A stretch of 64,000 bases of DNA. It comes from Streptomyces sp. Tue 6430 (GTDB lineage Bacteria > Actinomycetota > Actinomycetes > Streptomycetales > Streptomycetaceae). This document shows positions 50,291 to 60,764 of the stretch, in pieces; position 1 is the stretch's first letter, and every line of letters starts with the position of its first letter. Position numbers and translations under genes: made by a program. The notes beneath the pieces are model-generated. The model saw nothing but the letters and a program-made list of their open reading frames with translations. It was not told where the DNA came from and ran no database searches. The stretch covers positions 4,464,001-4,528,000 of the forward strand of contig JAKGSH010000010.1 in the NCBI GenBank assembly GCA_021568835.1. Reading direction: 5' to 3'.

Positions 50291-51608
50291 CGGGCGTCCT
50301 CGGTCGTGGTCGGGGCGGAGGCCTGCGGCGCGCCGGCGGGCCGCTCCGACGCCTGCGGAGCGGCGGCCGGGGCCGCGGGTGCCGGTGCGGCGGGTGCCGG
50401 CACGGCGGTGGGGGGCGCGGGGCGGCGGGCGGCTGTGCGGCCGGCGGCTGCGCGGCGGGCGCGGAGGCCGGTGCGGGAGCCGCCGGCGGGACCGCCTGGG
50501 CGTACGGGTTGGGCACGCCGGGCGCCCCGGCACCGTACGGGCCCGGAGCGGCACCGGGCGGGGGCTGCGGGGGCGCGTAGCCCTGCTGCGGGGGCGGCGG
50601 GGCGTACCAGCCGGGCTGGCCCTGGCCGGGCACCGGCATCGGGGGCTGCGCGCCCGGCGGCAGCGGCTGCTGGAGCCCGGCCTTCTGGTCGACGGTCGAC
50701 CGGTAGTCGACGGCCCCCTGCGTCATCCGCATGTAGGCCTCCTCCAGCGAGGCCTGATGCGGCGACAGCTCCCACAGGCGTACGTCCGCGTCGTGGGCGA
50801 TGTCGCTGATGCGGGGGAGCGGCAGGCCGGTCACGCGCAGCGCGCCGTCCTGCTCGGGCAGGACGTGGCCGCCCGCCTCGGCGAGCGCGCCGGCGAGCTT
50901 CTCGCGCTGCTGCGGCTCGGTGTGCGGGGTGCGCACGCGCGCGAAGTCCGCGGAGTTGGCCGAGATGAAGTCGGTCACGCTCATGTCGGCGAGGAGCTGG
51001 CCGCGCCCGATGACGATCAGGTGGTCCGCGGTCAGCGCCATCTCGCTCATGAGGTGCGAGGAGACGAACACGGTCCGCCCCTCCGCCGCGAGGGACCTCA
51101 TCAGGTTGCGCACCCAGAGGATGCCCTCGGGGTCGAGACCGTTGACCGGCTCGTCGAACAGCAGGACCTGCGGGTCGCCCAGGAGCGCGGCGGCGATGCC
51201 GAGCCGCTGGCCCATGCCGAGGGAGAAGCCCTTGGACCGCTTGTTCGCCACGTCCTGGAGGCCGACCACGCCGAGCACCTCGTCGACCCGCCGGGCCGGG
51301 ATGCCGGAGAGCTGGGCGAGGCTCAGCAGGTGGTTGCGGGCGTGCCGGCCGCCGTGCACCGCCTTGGCGTCCAGCAGGGCGCCGACCTGGCGGGGGGCGT
51401 TCGGCAGCTTCCGGTAGGGGTAGCCGCCGATCGTCACCGAGCCGGCGGTCGGGTTGTCCAGGCCGAGGATCATGCGCATCGTCGTCGACTTGCCCGAGCC
51501 GTTGGGCCCGAGGAAGCCGGTGACGGCGCCGGGCCGCACCTGGAAGGAAAGGTTGTACACAGCGGTCTTGTCGCCGTACCGCTTGGTCAGGCCGACAGCC
51601 TCGATCAT
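50287..51608 (-). CDS. ABC transporter ATPase with Pro/Ala-rich tail (module 1, one frame break)
   Basis: Repaired length is 440 residues from ATG 51608 (MIEAVGLTKRYGDKTA), aligned with the paralogue's start. Walker A is FLGPNGSGKSTTM, the signature SLGMGQRLGIA, Walker B QVLLFDEPVNGLDPEG, and the switch His SSHLMSEM. After residue 310 comes a Pro/Ala/Gln/Gly-rich tail of about 130 residues absent from module 2. The frame breaks in the G run 50410-50415 (six, seven needed), after which it ends SAPTTTEDAR at the ATGA overlap. Confidence 0.9.
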
Positions 51609-51719
51609 GCTCCGCACCCATCGACAGGTTCAGGACAGCGGGGCACGCGCCCCCCGTAAGGCTTAGGAGGATATCGAGGCGCTGACGGTTCCGCTCACCT
51701 CAGAGCAAAGCCCAAAGCT

Positions 51720-52490
51720 TCACGCATCGCGTTTCTTCAGCAGCAGGTACCCGCCCGCGAGCGCCGCCACCACCCAGGCCGCCATGATCGCCAGCCCGCC
51801 CCAGGGACCGTACGGGGTGTCGTCGTCGAGCGGGGTGACCACCTGCATGATCCTGCTGCCGGCCTGGTCGGGCAGGTACTGGCCGACCTTCTTCGTCGCG
51901 TCGACGTTCCCCAGGATCTGCGAGATCAGGAAGAAGAACGGCATCAGGATGCCCAGCGACAGCATCGGGGAGCGCAGCATCACGGCCACGCCCATCGAGA
52001 ACATCGCGATCAGCGTCATGTAGAGGCCGCCGCCGATCACCGCCCGCAGCACGCCGCTGTCGCCGATCGACGCCTTGAGGTCGCCGAGCATGGCCTGGCC
52101 GAGGAAGAACGCGGCGAAGCTGGTCGCCATCCCGACGACCAGCGCGAGCCCGGTCGCCACCACGATCTTGCTGAACAGGAAGGTGCCCCGCTGCGGCACC
52201 GCCGCCAGCGAGGTGCGGATCATGCCCGTGCTGTACTCGTTGGACACCACGAGCACCCCGAACACGATCATCGCGAGCTGCCCGAGACTCATCCCGGCGA
52301 AACTGACGAACGTCGGGTCGAAGGAGAGCCGGTCGACCCGGCTCATGTTGTCGAACTGGTTGTTCGACAGCGCGGAGATCAGCATGCCGAGGGCGATGGT
52401 GACCACCACGGCGAGGGACAGCGTCCACACGGTGGACGCCACGGAACGGATCTTCGTCCACTCCGAACGGATGACCTGGGTCGCCGCCAT
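51720..52490 (-). CDS. ABC-2 family transporter permease (module 2)
   Basis: 256 residues with six membrane helices, starting MAATQVIRSEWTKIRS and ending LLLKKRDA. The membrane segment VSNEYSTGMIRTSLAAVP is the part best shared with module 1. It starts one base after its ATPase gene, so translation is coupled. Substrate unknown. Confidence 0.92.
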   Translation of the reverse strand: MAATQVIRSEWTKIRSVASTVWTLSLAVVVTIALGMLISALSNNQFDNMSRVDRLSFDPTFVSFAGMSLGQLAMIVFGVLVVSNEYSTGMIRTSLAAVPQRGTFLFSKIVVATGLALVVGMATSFAAFFLGQAMLGDLKASIGDSGVLRAVIGGGLYMTLIAMFSMGVAVMLRSPMLSLGILMPFFFLISQILGNVDATKKVGQYLPDQAGSRIMQVVTPLDDDTPYGPWGGLAIMAAWVVAALAGGYLLLKKRDA

Positions 52491-52491
52491 C

Positions 52492-53445
52492 TCAGTCCTT
52501 CCTCCATCCGTCGCCCCGGGGCTGCCGCTCCACCGGGTCGCCGCTGTGCGCGTGGTACTCGACCGACTCCGCGGTCAACTGCATGAACGCCTCCTCCAGG
52601 GAGGCCCGCTGGGGACTCAGCTCGTGCAGCACGAGCTGGTGCTGCGCGGCCAGCTCACCGATCCGCTCCGACTTGTCCCCGTCCACCTCCAGCACCTCGC
52701 CGCCGGTCTCCACGACGGTGATCCCGGCCCCGTGCAGCACGTCCAGCAGCCGCTCCCGCTGCGGGGTGCGGATGCGGACGTAGGACCGCGAGTTCTGGGC
52801 GATGAAGTCGGCCATCGAGGTGTCGGCGAGCAGCCGGCCCTGGCCGATGACGACGAGGTGGTCGGCGGTCAGTGCCATCTCGCTCATCAGGTGGGAGGAC
52901 ACGAACACCGTCCGGCCCTGCGCGGCGAGCGATTTCATCAGGTTGCGGATCCAGTGGATGCCCTCGGGGTCGAGGCCGTTGACCGGCTCGTCGAACATCA
53001 GGATCCGCGGATCGCCGAGCAGCGCACCCGCGATGCCCAGCCGCTGCCCCATGCCCAGCGAGAACCCCTTGGCCTTCTTCTTCGCCACCGACGTCAGACC
53101 GACGGTCTCCAGCACCTCGTGCACCCGCCCGGTGGGGATGCCGTTGCTCTGCGCCAGGCACAGCAGGTGGTGGAAGGCGCTGCGCCCGCCGTGCACGGCC
53201 TTGGCGTCGAGCAGCGCGCCGATGTACTTCAGCGGGTCCTTGAGCCGGTCGTAGCGCTGCCCGTCGATGCGGACGTCCCCGGCGGTCGGCCGGTCGAGGC
53301 CGAGCATCATCCGCATGGTGGTGGACTTCCCGGCACCGTTCGGACCGAGGAAGCCCGTGACGATGCCCGGTCTGACCGTGAAGGTCAGATTGTTGACCGC
53401 CACTTTCTCGCCGTACCGCTTGGTCAGCCCCTCGATCTCGATCAT
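52492..53445 (-). CDS. ABC transporter ATPase (module 2)
   Basis: 317 residues. Walker A FLGPNGAGKSTTM, signature SLGMGQRLGIA, Walker B ILMFDEPVNGLDPEG, and SSHLMSEM are all intact. It is the paralogue of the module 1 ATPase without the Pro-rich tail, and the two share near-identical core blocks (LLDAKAVHGGR). It is the energy unit for the adjacent permease. Confidence 0.93.
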   Translation of the reverse strand: MIEIEGLTKRYGEKVAVNNLTFTVRPGIVTGFLGPNGAGKSTTMRMMLGLDRPTAGDVRIDGQRYDRLKDPLKYIGALLDAKAVHGGRSAFHHLLCLAQSNGIPTGRVHEVLETVGLTSVAKKKAKGFSLGMGQRLGIAGALLGDPRILMFDEPVNGLDPEGIHWIRNLMKSLAAQGRTVFVSSHLMSEMALTADHLVVIGQGRLLADTSMADFIAQNSRSYVRIRTPQRERLLDVLHGAGITVVETGGEVLEVDGDKSERIGELAAQHQLVLHELSPQRASLEEAFMQLTAESVEYHAHSGDPVERQPRGDGWRKD

Positions 53446-53516
53446 GCGGCCACGCTAGGGCCGGTGTGCGGCCGGTGCCAACCCGGCGGGCGAACGGCGG
53501 CCGAAACCGACGTGAA

Positions 53517-53547
53517 AGAGGCGGTGGGAACAGGCCCCACCGCCTCT
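53517..53547 (-). terminator. Terminator after filP
   Basis: AGAGGCGGTGGG and CCCACCGCCTCT form a perfect 12-bp stem around AACAGGC, 16 bases past the filP stop. Confidence 0.85.
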
Positions 53548-53562
53548 CATCACCTTCGGCGA

Positions 53563-54498
53563 CTACCGGGTCTGCTGCGCCGGCACACCGCGGGAGATCG
53601 GCTCGTCCTCGGCCGGGGAGCTCGCCGCGGCCACCGCGGCGCCCGTGAGGGTGGCGAGCATCTCGCGCACGTTCGTCAGCTGGGCGTTGATCGAGTCGCG
53701 ACGGTTGGTGAGAGCCGCCAGCTCGCGCTCCGATTCCGAACGGATGCGGTCCGCCTTGGCGTTCGCGTCGGCCACGATGTCCTCGGCCTGGCGCTGCGCC
53801 GTCTCGACGGTCTGACGGGCCCGGCGCTCGGCGTCCGTGCGCAGCTTCTCCGCCTCCAGACGCAGCTGCTCCGCGCGGTGCTCGATCTCCGCGAGGCGCT
53901 TCTCCGCCTTCTGCTGACGCGACGCGAGGTCGCGCTCGGACTGCTCGCGGCGCTTGGCGAGGTTCGTCTCGAAGTCGGCGGCGGCCTGCGCGGCCTTGGC
54001 GCGGGTCTCCTCGAAGAGGGCGTCGGCCTCCTCGCGCTTGGACTGCGCGTCCTTCTGGGCCTCGGAGCGCAGCTGCTGGGCCTCGCTCTTGGCCTTCTCG
54101 ATGACCCGGACGCCCTCGTCCTCGGCCTTGGCCTTGCGCTCCGCGGCGAACGACTCCGCGTCGTTGCGGACCTGCTGGGCCGCCGACTCGGCCAGCTCGC
54201 GGTGCTGCTCGGCCGCGCGACGGGCCTCCTCGCGCAGGTCCTTGGCCTCCTCCTCGGCGAGACGGAGGATCTTCTCGACACGCGCGCCGAGACCGGCGTA
54301 CGACGGCTCGGAGTCGGTCACCTGGGCCTGGGCGTTCTGCGTCTCGAGGTGAAGCTCCTCGATGCGCTTTTCCAGAGCAGTGATGCGGGCCAGAGCGCTG
54401 TCACGGTCGGAGACGAGCTTCGAGATGCGTTCGTCCACCTGAGCGCGGTCGTACCCACGCCGCACAAGCTCGAAGCCGTAGGGGGAAGTGTCGCTCAT
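53563..54498 (-). CDS. filP: Intermediate-filament-like coiled-coil protein FilP
   Basis: 311 residues. The start MSDTSPYGFELVRRGYDRAQVDERIS is DivIVA-like; from about residue 30 to 285 it is almost pure coiled coil rich in Ala, Glu, Arg and Gln, ending in SRGVPAQQTR. FilP forms filaments that stiffen hyphae and works with Scy and DivIVA at hyphal tips. It lies next to scy on the same strand, the known arrangement. Older annotation calls it a cellulose-binding protein. Confidence 0.93.
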   Translation of the reverse strand: MSDTSPYGFELVRRGYDRAQVDERISKLVSDRDSALARITALEKRIEELHLETQNAQAQVTDSEPSYAGLGARVEKILRLAEEEAKDLREEARRAAEQHRELAESAAQQVRNDAESFAAERKAKAEDEGVRVIEKAKSEAQQLRSEAQKDAQSKREEADALFEETRAKAAQAAADFETNLAKRREQSERDLASRQQKAEKRLAEIEHRAEQLRLEAEKLRTDAERRARQTVETAQRQAEDIVADANAKADRIRSESERELAALTNRRDSINAQLTNVREMLATLTGAAVAAASSPAEDEPISRGVPAQQTR

Positions 54499-54705
54499 GG
54501 GGTTCCTGTCGAATGAGACCGGTGAGGTGATAGGGGAATCCTAGGGGCCGAAGCGGTGTGTCATCGAGCGGATGCGCGTTTGATACGGAGAATGAGACCC
54601 CTTTTGGGTGGCTAAGCGTCAGACGGCTTGCACGAGACCGGGACAAAGGCCTCAGACTCCGACGGAACGCCCCCCGCCTGTCCGGCATGATCCGCCGGAC
54701 AGGCC
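54499..54705. other. filP-scy intergenic region
   Basis: No gene. The AT-richer stretch at 54520-54610 before filP is the likely filP promoter region. The rest leads into the 15-bp repeats next to scy. Confidence 0.4.
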
Positions 54706-54825
54706 CCGGTGGTACGGGGACCGGCGGTCCGAGGACTGGCGGTCCGAGGACTGGCGGTCCGAGGACTGGCGGTCCGGGGGCCGGTGGCCCGGGATCCGGC
54801 GGTCCGGGGACTAGCGGTCCGAGGA
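54706..54825. repeat. Eight 15-bp tandem repeats covering the scy stop codon
   Basis: Units of 15 bases, consensus CTGGCGGTCCGAGGA, start at 54706, 54721, 54736, 54751, 54766, 54781, 54796 and 54811. The last unit on the plus strand (54811-54825) is the end of scy itself on the minus strand: codons S-S-D-R and the TAG stop. The others are downstream copies. Confidence 0.9.
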
Positions 54826-57800
54826 CTTGCCCCCGACCGGGGAGCACCCACCGTCGCACCCGCCTTGACGCCGCCGTCCTTGTTCCCCGGCGGGGCCTCG
54901 AAGGACTCCAGCGCCTCCAGCACGTCCTGGACGCGCGAGATCTCGGCGTTGATGTCCTCGCGCCGCCGCACCAGGACCTCCAGCTCGCGCTTGCCCTCCT
55001 CGACCGTGCGCCGGGCCTCGCGGATCGCCTCGGCCTTCAGCTCCTCGGCCTCGCGGATCAGCGTGGCCTTCTTCTGCTCGGCCTCCTTGAGCAGCCCCTC
55101 GGCCTTCTTCACGGCGGCGATGCGGACCTTGCCGGCCTCCGAGTTCGCCTCCGACACCAGCTCCTTGGCCTTCGCCTGGGCCTTGCCGAGCTGCTCCTCG
55201 GCCGCCTTGATGAGCGCGTCGCAGCGGTCGCCGGTCGACCGCATCGTCTCGGCGGCCTCGCGGCGGGCCCGCTCGTGCAGCTCCTCGATCTCGGAGGTGA
55301 TGCGGTCGCGCAGCTCCTCCGCCCGTTCCCTGATGGCGGTCGCGTCCCGGCGGGCGCCGACGAGCAGCTCGTCCGCGTCCGTACGGGCCTTCTCCACGCG
55401 CGAGTTGCCCTCGACCGTCGCCTCGGAGACGAGCCGCTCGGCCTCGGAGCGGGCCGCGCCGACCATCGTGTCCGCCTGCGCCTCCGCCTCCGCGGTGGTC
55501 TTCAGCGCCTGCTGCTGCGCCTCGGTGAGCAGCTTGTCCGCCTCGGCGGCGGTCTCCGTGATGAGCGTGTCGACCTGCTCGGCGGCCTCGGAACGCCGCT
55601 TGTTGGCCTCCTTGCGCGCCTCGTCGAGCGTCGAGTCCGCCTCGTCGCGGGCCACGCTCAGCATGCGGTCGGCCTCCGCCGCCGCCTCCCGCTTGACCCG
55701 CTCGGCCTCGGCACGCACCCGCTCGGCGTGCTGCCGCGCGGAACCCACCGTCTCGGCGGCCTCGGCGCGCAGCCGCTCCGCGTCGCCGGAGGCGTCCCCG
55801 ATGAGCTTCTCCGCCTTCGCCACCGACTCGGCCCGCAGCCGCTCGGCCTCCGCGGCCGTCTCCGACTGGAGCCGCTCGGCCTCGGCGATGGTCTCCGTCT
55901 GGAGCCGCTCCGCCTCGGAACGGGCCTCCGTGATGAGGGTGTCGGCCTGCGTCGCCGCGTCCGACCGGATGCGGTTGGCGTCGTCCCGGGCGTCCGCCCG
56001 GGTGCGCGACGCGTCCTGCTCGGCCTGCGCGATGGTGTCGGAGGCCTCCGTGCGCACCCGCTGGGCGTGCGCGGACGACTCCGAACGCAGCCGCTCGGCC
56101 TCCGCGATGGCGTCGCCGACGGTCCGCTCGGCCAGCGCGCGGGCGGCCTCGGTCTCCTCGCTCGCCTCGCGTCGCAGCCGGCTCGCGTCCTCCGCGGCCC
56201 GCTCCCGCTCGGAGTAGGCGTCGGCGCGGACCCGGTCCGCCTCCTCCTCGGCCTCCCGGCGGGTGCGGTCCGCCGCGTGCTCGGCGGCGGAGCGCAGCCC
56301 GGCGATCTCGTCCTGCGCCTGCTCGTGCAGCCCGGCGACGGAGTCCCGCACCTGCTGCGCGTGCTGCTCGGCCGCCGACACCGTCTCGGTGGCCCGCCGG
56401 TCGGCCTCCTCCACCAGCCGTACGGCCTCGGCCTGGGCGTCCTCCACGCGCTTGCGCGCCGACGCCAGCAGTTCCTCGCTCTGCTCGCGGGCCCGCTCGC
56501 GCTCCTGGTCGGCCTCCTGGCGGGCCGCGCCGAGGTAGTCCTCGGCCTCGCGGCGGCGCCGGGCGGCCTCCTCCTGGGCGGCGGCCAGCGTCTCGGACGC
56601 CTCGGCGGCCAGCCGCTCGGCGGCGGCCTGCGCCTCCGCGCGCATCCGGTCGGCGGTCTCCTGCGCCTCGGTGCGCAGCCGCTCCGCCTCCGCGGCGGCC
56701 TCCGACCGCAGCCGTACGGCGACGGACTCGCCCTCGGCCCGCGAGGCGGACGCGTCCGCGGCGGCCTCGGTGCGCAGCCGCTCGGCCTCGGTCTCGGCCT
56801 GCTGCCGGAGCGTACGGATCCGCTCGGCGGCCTCGCCGCGCAGCCGTTCGGTCTCCTCGGCGGCCTCGCGGCGGATCCGCGCGGCCTCCTCGCGGGCGTC
56901 GCCGAGCGCCTCCTCGGCGGCGGCGAGCCGGGTCTCCGCCTCGGTGTGCAGCCGGGTCAGTTCCTCGGTGGCCTCCGCCTGTCGCGCCTCGACGGCACGC
57001 TCGGCCTCCTCGCGCAGGGCGAGCGCGGCCCGCTCGGCGTCGGCCGTGATGGCCTCGGCCTGCTCGGCGGCCTCGGCGCGGTGCCGTTCGGCCTCCTGGC
57101 GGGTGCGCTCCAGGGTGTCCTCGGCCTGCCGGCGCAGCGTCGTGGCCCGCTCGATGGCCTCCGTGCGGACCTTCTCGCTGTCCGCGGTGGCCTTCTGGCG
57201 CAGCTCGTCGGCGTCCTGACGGGCCTTCGCCAGCAGTTCCTCGGCGGTCTTGGCCGCCTCCTCGATCTGCTGGACGGCCTCCTTGCGGGCCTCCGCGCGG
57301 ATCTTCTCGCCCTCGGCGACCGCGTCGGCGCGCAGCTGCTCGGCCTCGCCGCGCAGCCGGCGGGCCTCCTCCTGGAGCTCGACCGTCCTGGCCCGGTACT
57401 CCTTGGTGTCGTCCTTCGCCGCGCCCTTGAGCTCCTCGGCGATGTCGTGCGCCTCGGCACGCAGCCGGTCGGCCTCGGTCTCCGCCTCCCGGCGGATCCG
57501 CTCGGCCTCCTCGGCGGCGGCCCTCGTGGTGCGCTGCGCGTCCTCCTGCGCCTTGTTGAGGACGTCCTCGGCGGTCTTGGCCGCCTTCGACAGCTGGGTG
57601 GCGCTCTCCTCGGCGGTGAGCGTGCGGGCCTTCTCGGCGGCCTCGGCGAGGAGCTTCTCGGCCTCGGCACGGGCGTCGGCGACGAGCTGCTCGGCGTCCG
57701 CCCTGGTGGCCTCGGCCTCCTTGGTGGCCTCGCCGACCAGCCGGGCGACCTGCTCCTTCGCCGTACGGGTGCGCTGCTCGTTGGCCGACTCGGCGCCGGC

Positions 57801-58691
57801 GAGGGTCTTCTCGGCGGCGGCCCTGGCCTCCGCGACGACCTTCTCGGCCTCGGACTGCGCCTTGCGCAGCGCCTCCTCCGCCTCGGCCATGCGCTGCTCG
57901 GCGGTCCGGCTCAGCTCGGTCGCCTGGCGGCGGGCCGCGTCGGACTCGGTGGCCGTGGAGCTGCGCAGCGCCTCGGCGTGCTCGGTGGCCTCCTGGGCCT
58001 GGGTGGAGGCGGCGTTCAGCAGGCGCTCGGCGTCCGTGCGGGCGCGGCGCAGCAACTGCTCGGCCTCGGCACGGGCCGACTCGGCCTCGCTCTGGAGCCG
58101 CTGACGGGCCTCCGCGGTGACCCGTTCGGCCTCGGCGCGCGCGGCCGCCATGGCCTGCTCGGCCTCGGCGCGCGACTCCTCCAGGAGACGGCGGGCCTGG
58201 GCCTCGGTGCGGGCCCGCAACTGCTCGGCCCACGCCACGTTCTCGTTGACGTGCGACTCGACGGTCTGCCGGCGCTCGGCCAGCTCCTGGTCGAGCTGCT
58301 GGCGCCGGGTCACCGCCTCCTGGTGCAGCTCCGCCTGGAGCCGGGCCGCCTGTTCGGCGTGCTCCTGGAGGATGCGCTGGGTCTGCGAGCGGGCCTGGCT
58401 CAGCTCCCGCTCGGCGTCCGCGCGCAGCTGGTCGGCCTGCATCTGCGCGTTGCGCAGCAACTGTTCGGCCTGGTAGCCGAGGTCCCCGCCGTCGAAGGAG
58501 GGCCGGGACATGATGGTGCGCCGCGCCTCGTGCAACTTGGCGCGCAGCACCTCGACCTGGTAGCCGAGGTCCTCGGCGTGCTGGATCGCCTTTTCCCGTT
58601 CGGTCTTCAGCCGCTTCATCTCGGCTTCGAACCGAGTGAGGTGGTCGACGTCAGCCGCCGGATCCCGCTCCTGGCTCTCGTAGCCCCGCAC
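54811..58691 (-). CDS. scy: Polarisome scaffold Scy (giant coiled-coil protein, frame break near C-terminus)
   Basis: Repaired length is 1293 residues from GTG 58691 (RGYESQERDPAADVDHL). A short DivIVA-like head (AIQHAEDLGYQVEVLRAKLHEAR) is followed by more than 1100 residues of Ala/Glu/Arg coiled coil in long-period repeats. Scy gathers DivIVA and FilP at hyphal tips and guides new branches. The unrepaired frame runs to 54612 through the 15-bp repeats as a Pro-Arg-Thr tail. One more C in the run 54830-54834 gives the ending RSGGKSSDR and TAG at 54811. The next gene downstream is filP. Confidence 0.93.
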
Positions 58692-58926
58692 TGCGCGGTC
58701 CCATCCGTCCCCTGGTCGCAAGCTTCTCCGTACGAGCTCCGTCCATCCGCCGGACGGGGCCCCCGGGAATGGTGTCAGATCAACGGCGGAGCACGGGCTG
58801 CCGCCCCGACGCTCGTCCCCCGAAACCCGGACCCCGGACGGGTCCTGCCGACATGGCGGCAGGACACCGGTCGCCCTGGCTGGAGCGGCGACCGACCCCA
58901 ACCCTACCGGCCCATATGTACGGGGG

Positions 58927-59367
58927 TCAGTGCTCAGGTGACTCAACGGGGGCCGATGTGACCAGTTCTGTCAGGACTCCGTGGCAATCCTTTGGGTGGA
59001 GGAAGGTGATTCGTGACCCCATGGAGCCGCGCCGGGGCTCCTCGTACAGCACGCGCACGCCCTTGTCGCGGATGTCCGCGGCGTCCGCGTCGACGTCCGC
59101 CGTGCCGAAGGCGATGTGGTGGACGCCCTCGCCGTTCTTGGCGAGCCACTTGGCGACGGTGGAGTCCTCCCGGGTCGGTTCCAGGAGCTGGAGGTACGAG
59201 GCGCCGCCGTCGGACGTATCGTTGATCTTGAGCATGGCCTCGCGGACGCCCTGCTCCTCGTTGATCTCGGAGTGGAACACCTCGAAGCCGTACGTCGCCC
59301 GGTAGAACTCGACGGTGGCGTCGAGGTCGTGGCAGGCGATCCCGATGTGGTCGATTCGCGTCAGCAT
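58927..59367 (-). CDS. mce: Methylmalonyl-CoA epimerase
   Basis: 146 residues of the glyoxalase/bleomycin-resistance fold. Metal-binding residues are seen in RIDHIGIACHDL (His), SYLQLLEP, GEGVHHIAFGT (His) and GVLTELV (Glu). It interconverts the R and S forms of methylmalonyl-CoA between propionate carboxylation and the B12 mutase, and so supplies methylmalonyl-CoA for polyketides. Divergent from the thiolase gene. Confidence 0.96.
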   Translation of the reverse strand: MLTRIDHIGIACHDLDATVEFYRATYGFEVFHSEINEEQGVREAMLKINDTSDGGASYLQLLEPTREDSTVAKWLAKNGEGVHHIAFGTADVDADAADIRDKGVRVLYEEPRRGSMGSRITFLHPKDCHGVLTELVTSAPVESPEH

Positions 59368-59517
59368 GGTGTCAGTGCAACGCGACGGAGGTGGTTACGC
59401 AACGTGCGCGCGATCACACCGACGGCCCGATGACGGGTGAAGTGCCTGTCAGTACATTCAAAGTAAACCCTCGTTCACTCCTCGGCCCGTGCAAGGCCGG
59501 TAAGGGGATCGCAGCTC

Positions 59518-60718
59518 ATGACTGGAACCAACAGCACGACCTCGGTGATCGTCGCGGGTGCCCGTACGCCCATGGGGCGGTTGCTGGGCTCGCTGAAGTC
59601 CTTCTCCGGAGCCGACCTCGGCGGCTTCGCGATCAAGGCCGCCCTCGACCGCGCGGGGATCGCCGGCGACCAGGTGCAGTACGTGATCATGGGCCAGGTG
59701 CTCCAGGCCGGCGCGGGCCAGATCCCGGCCCGGCAGGCCGCGGTCAAGGCCGGCATCCCCATGAACGTCCCGGCCCTCACCGTCAACAAGGTGTGCCTGT
59801 CGGGCCTCGACGCCATCGCGCTGGCCGACCAGCTGATCCGCGCGGGTGAGTTCGACATCGTCGTGGCGGGCGGCCAGGAGTCCATGACCAACGCCCCCAC
59901 CTGCTGCCGAAGTCCCGTGAGGGCTTCAAGTACGGGGCGATCGAGATGCTCGACGCGATGGCCCACGACGGGCTGACCGACGCCTTCGAGAACATCGCCA
60001 TGGGCGAGTCCACCGAGAAGCACAACACGCGCCTCGGCATCGCCCGCCCCGAGCAGGACGAGATCGCCGCCCTGTCCCACCAGCGGGCCGCCGCGGCGCA
60101 GAAGAACGGCCTGTTCGAGGCCGAGATCACGCCGGTGGAGATCCCGCAGCGCAAGGGCGAGCCGGTCGTCTTCAGCAAGGACGAGGGCATCCGCCCCGAG
60201 ACCACCGCCGAGTCGCTCGGCAAGCTGCGCCCCGCCTTCGCCAAGGACGGCACCATCACCGCCGGCTCCGCCTCGCAGATCTCCGACGGCGCCGCGGCGG
60301 TGGTCGTGATGAGCAAGGCCAAGGCGCAGGAGCTGGGCCTGGAGTGGATCGCCGAGATCGGCGCCCACGGCAACGTGGCGGGCCCGGACAACTCGCTCCA
60401 GTCGCAGCCCTCCAACGCCATCCTGCACGCCCTGAAGAAGGACGGCCTGGAGGTATCCGACCTCGACCTCGTCGAGATCAACGAGGCCTTCGCCGCCGTG
60501 GCGGTGCAGTCGATGAAGGACCTCGGGTGTCGACGGAGAAGGTGAACGTCAACGGCGGCGCCATCGCCCTCGGCCACCCCATCGGCATGTCCGGCGCCCG
60601 GCTCGTGCTGCACCTGGCCCTGGAGCTGAAGCGGCGGGGCGGCGGCATCGGCGCGGCCGCGCTGTGCGGCGGCGGCGGTCAGGGCGACGCGCTGATCGTG
60701 CGGGTCCCCAAGGCCTGA
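59518..60718 (+). CDS. Acetyl-CoA C-acetyltransferase (thiolase), two frame breaks
   Basis: Repaired length is 400 residues. The acyl-accepting Cys is in NKVCLSGLDA, the His in GAIALGHPIGMSGAR and the second Cys in ALCGGGGQGDA. It condenses two acetyl-CoA or splits acetoacetyl-CoA. Breaks at 59894-59898 (C run, restoring NAPHLLPKSREGFKYG) and 60525-60527 (G run, restoring KDLGVSTEKVNVNGG) each need one base. AAGGGGATC precedes ATG 59518. It is followed by meaB after 46 bases. Confidence 0.94.
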
Positions 60719-60764
60719 GTTCCCTGTACGGCCTCACGTACGTCATTACCTGAACGGAGCTGTG

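Noticed and set aside
54612..54810. A genuine Pro-Arg-Thr-rich tail on Scy
   Set aside because: It appears only after a one-base loss at 54830-54834. The repaired frame ends in GGKSSDR, and the tail is merely the downstream repeats being read. Kept as a speculative finding only.
54558..58961. A 1467-residue plus-strand frame opposite scy
   Set aside because: Its Leu/Gly/Arg-rich composition mirrors the Glu/Ala coiled-coil codons of scy on the other strand. Scy has a clear start, family match and codon bias.
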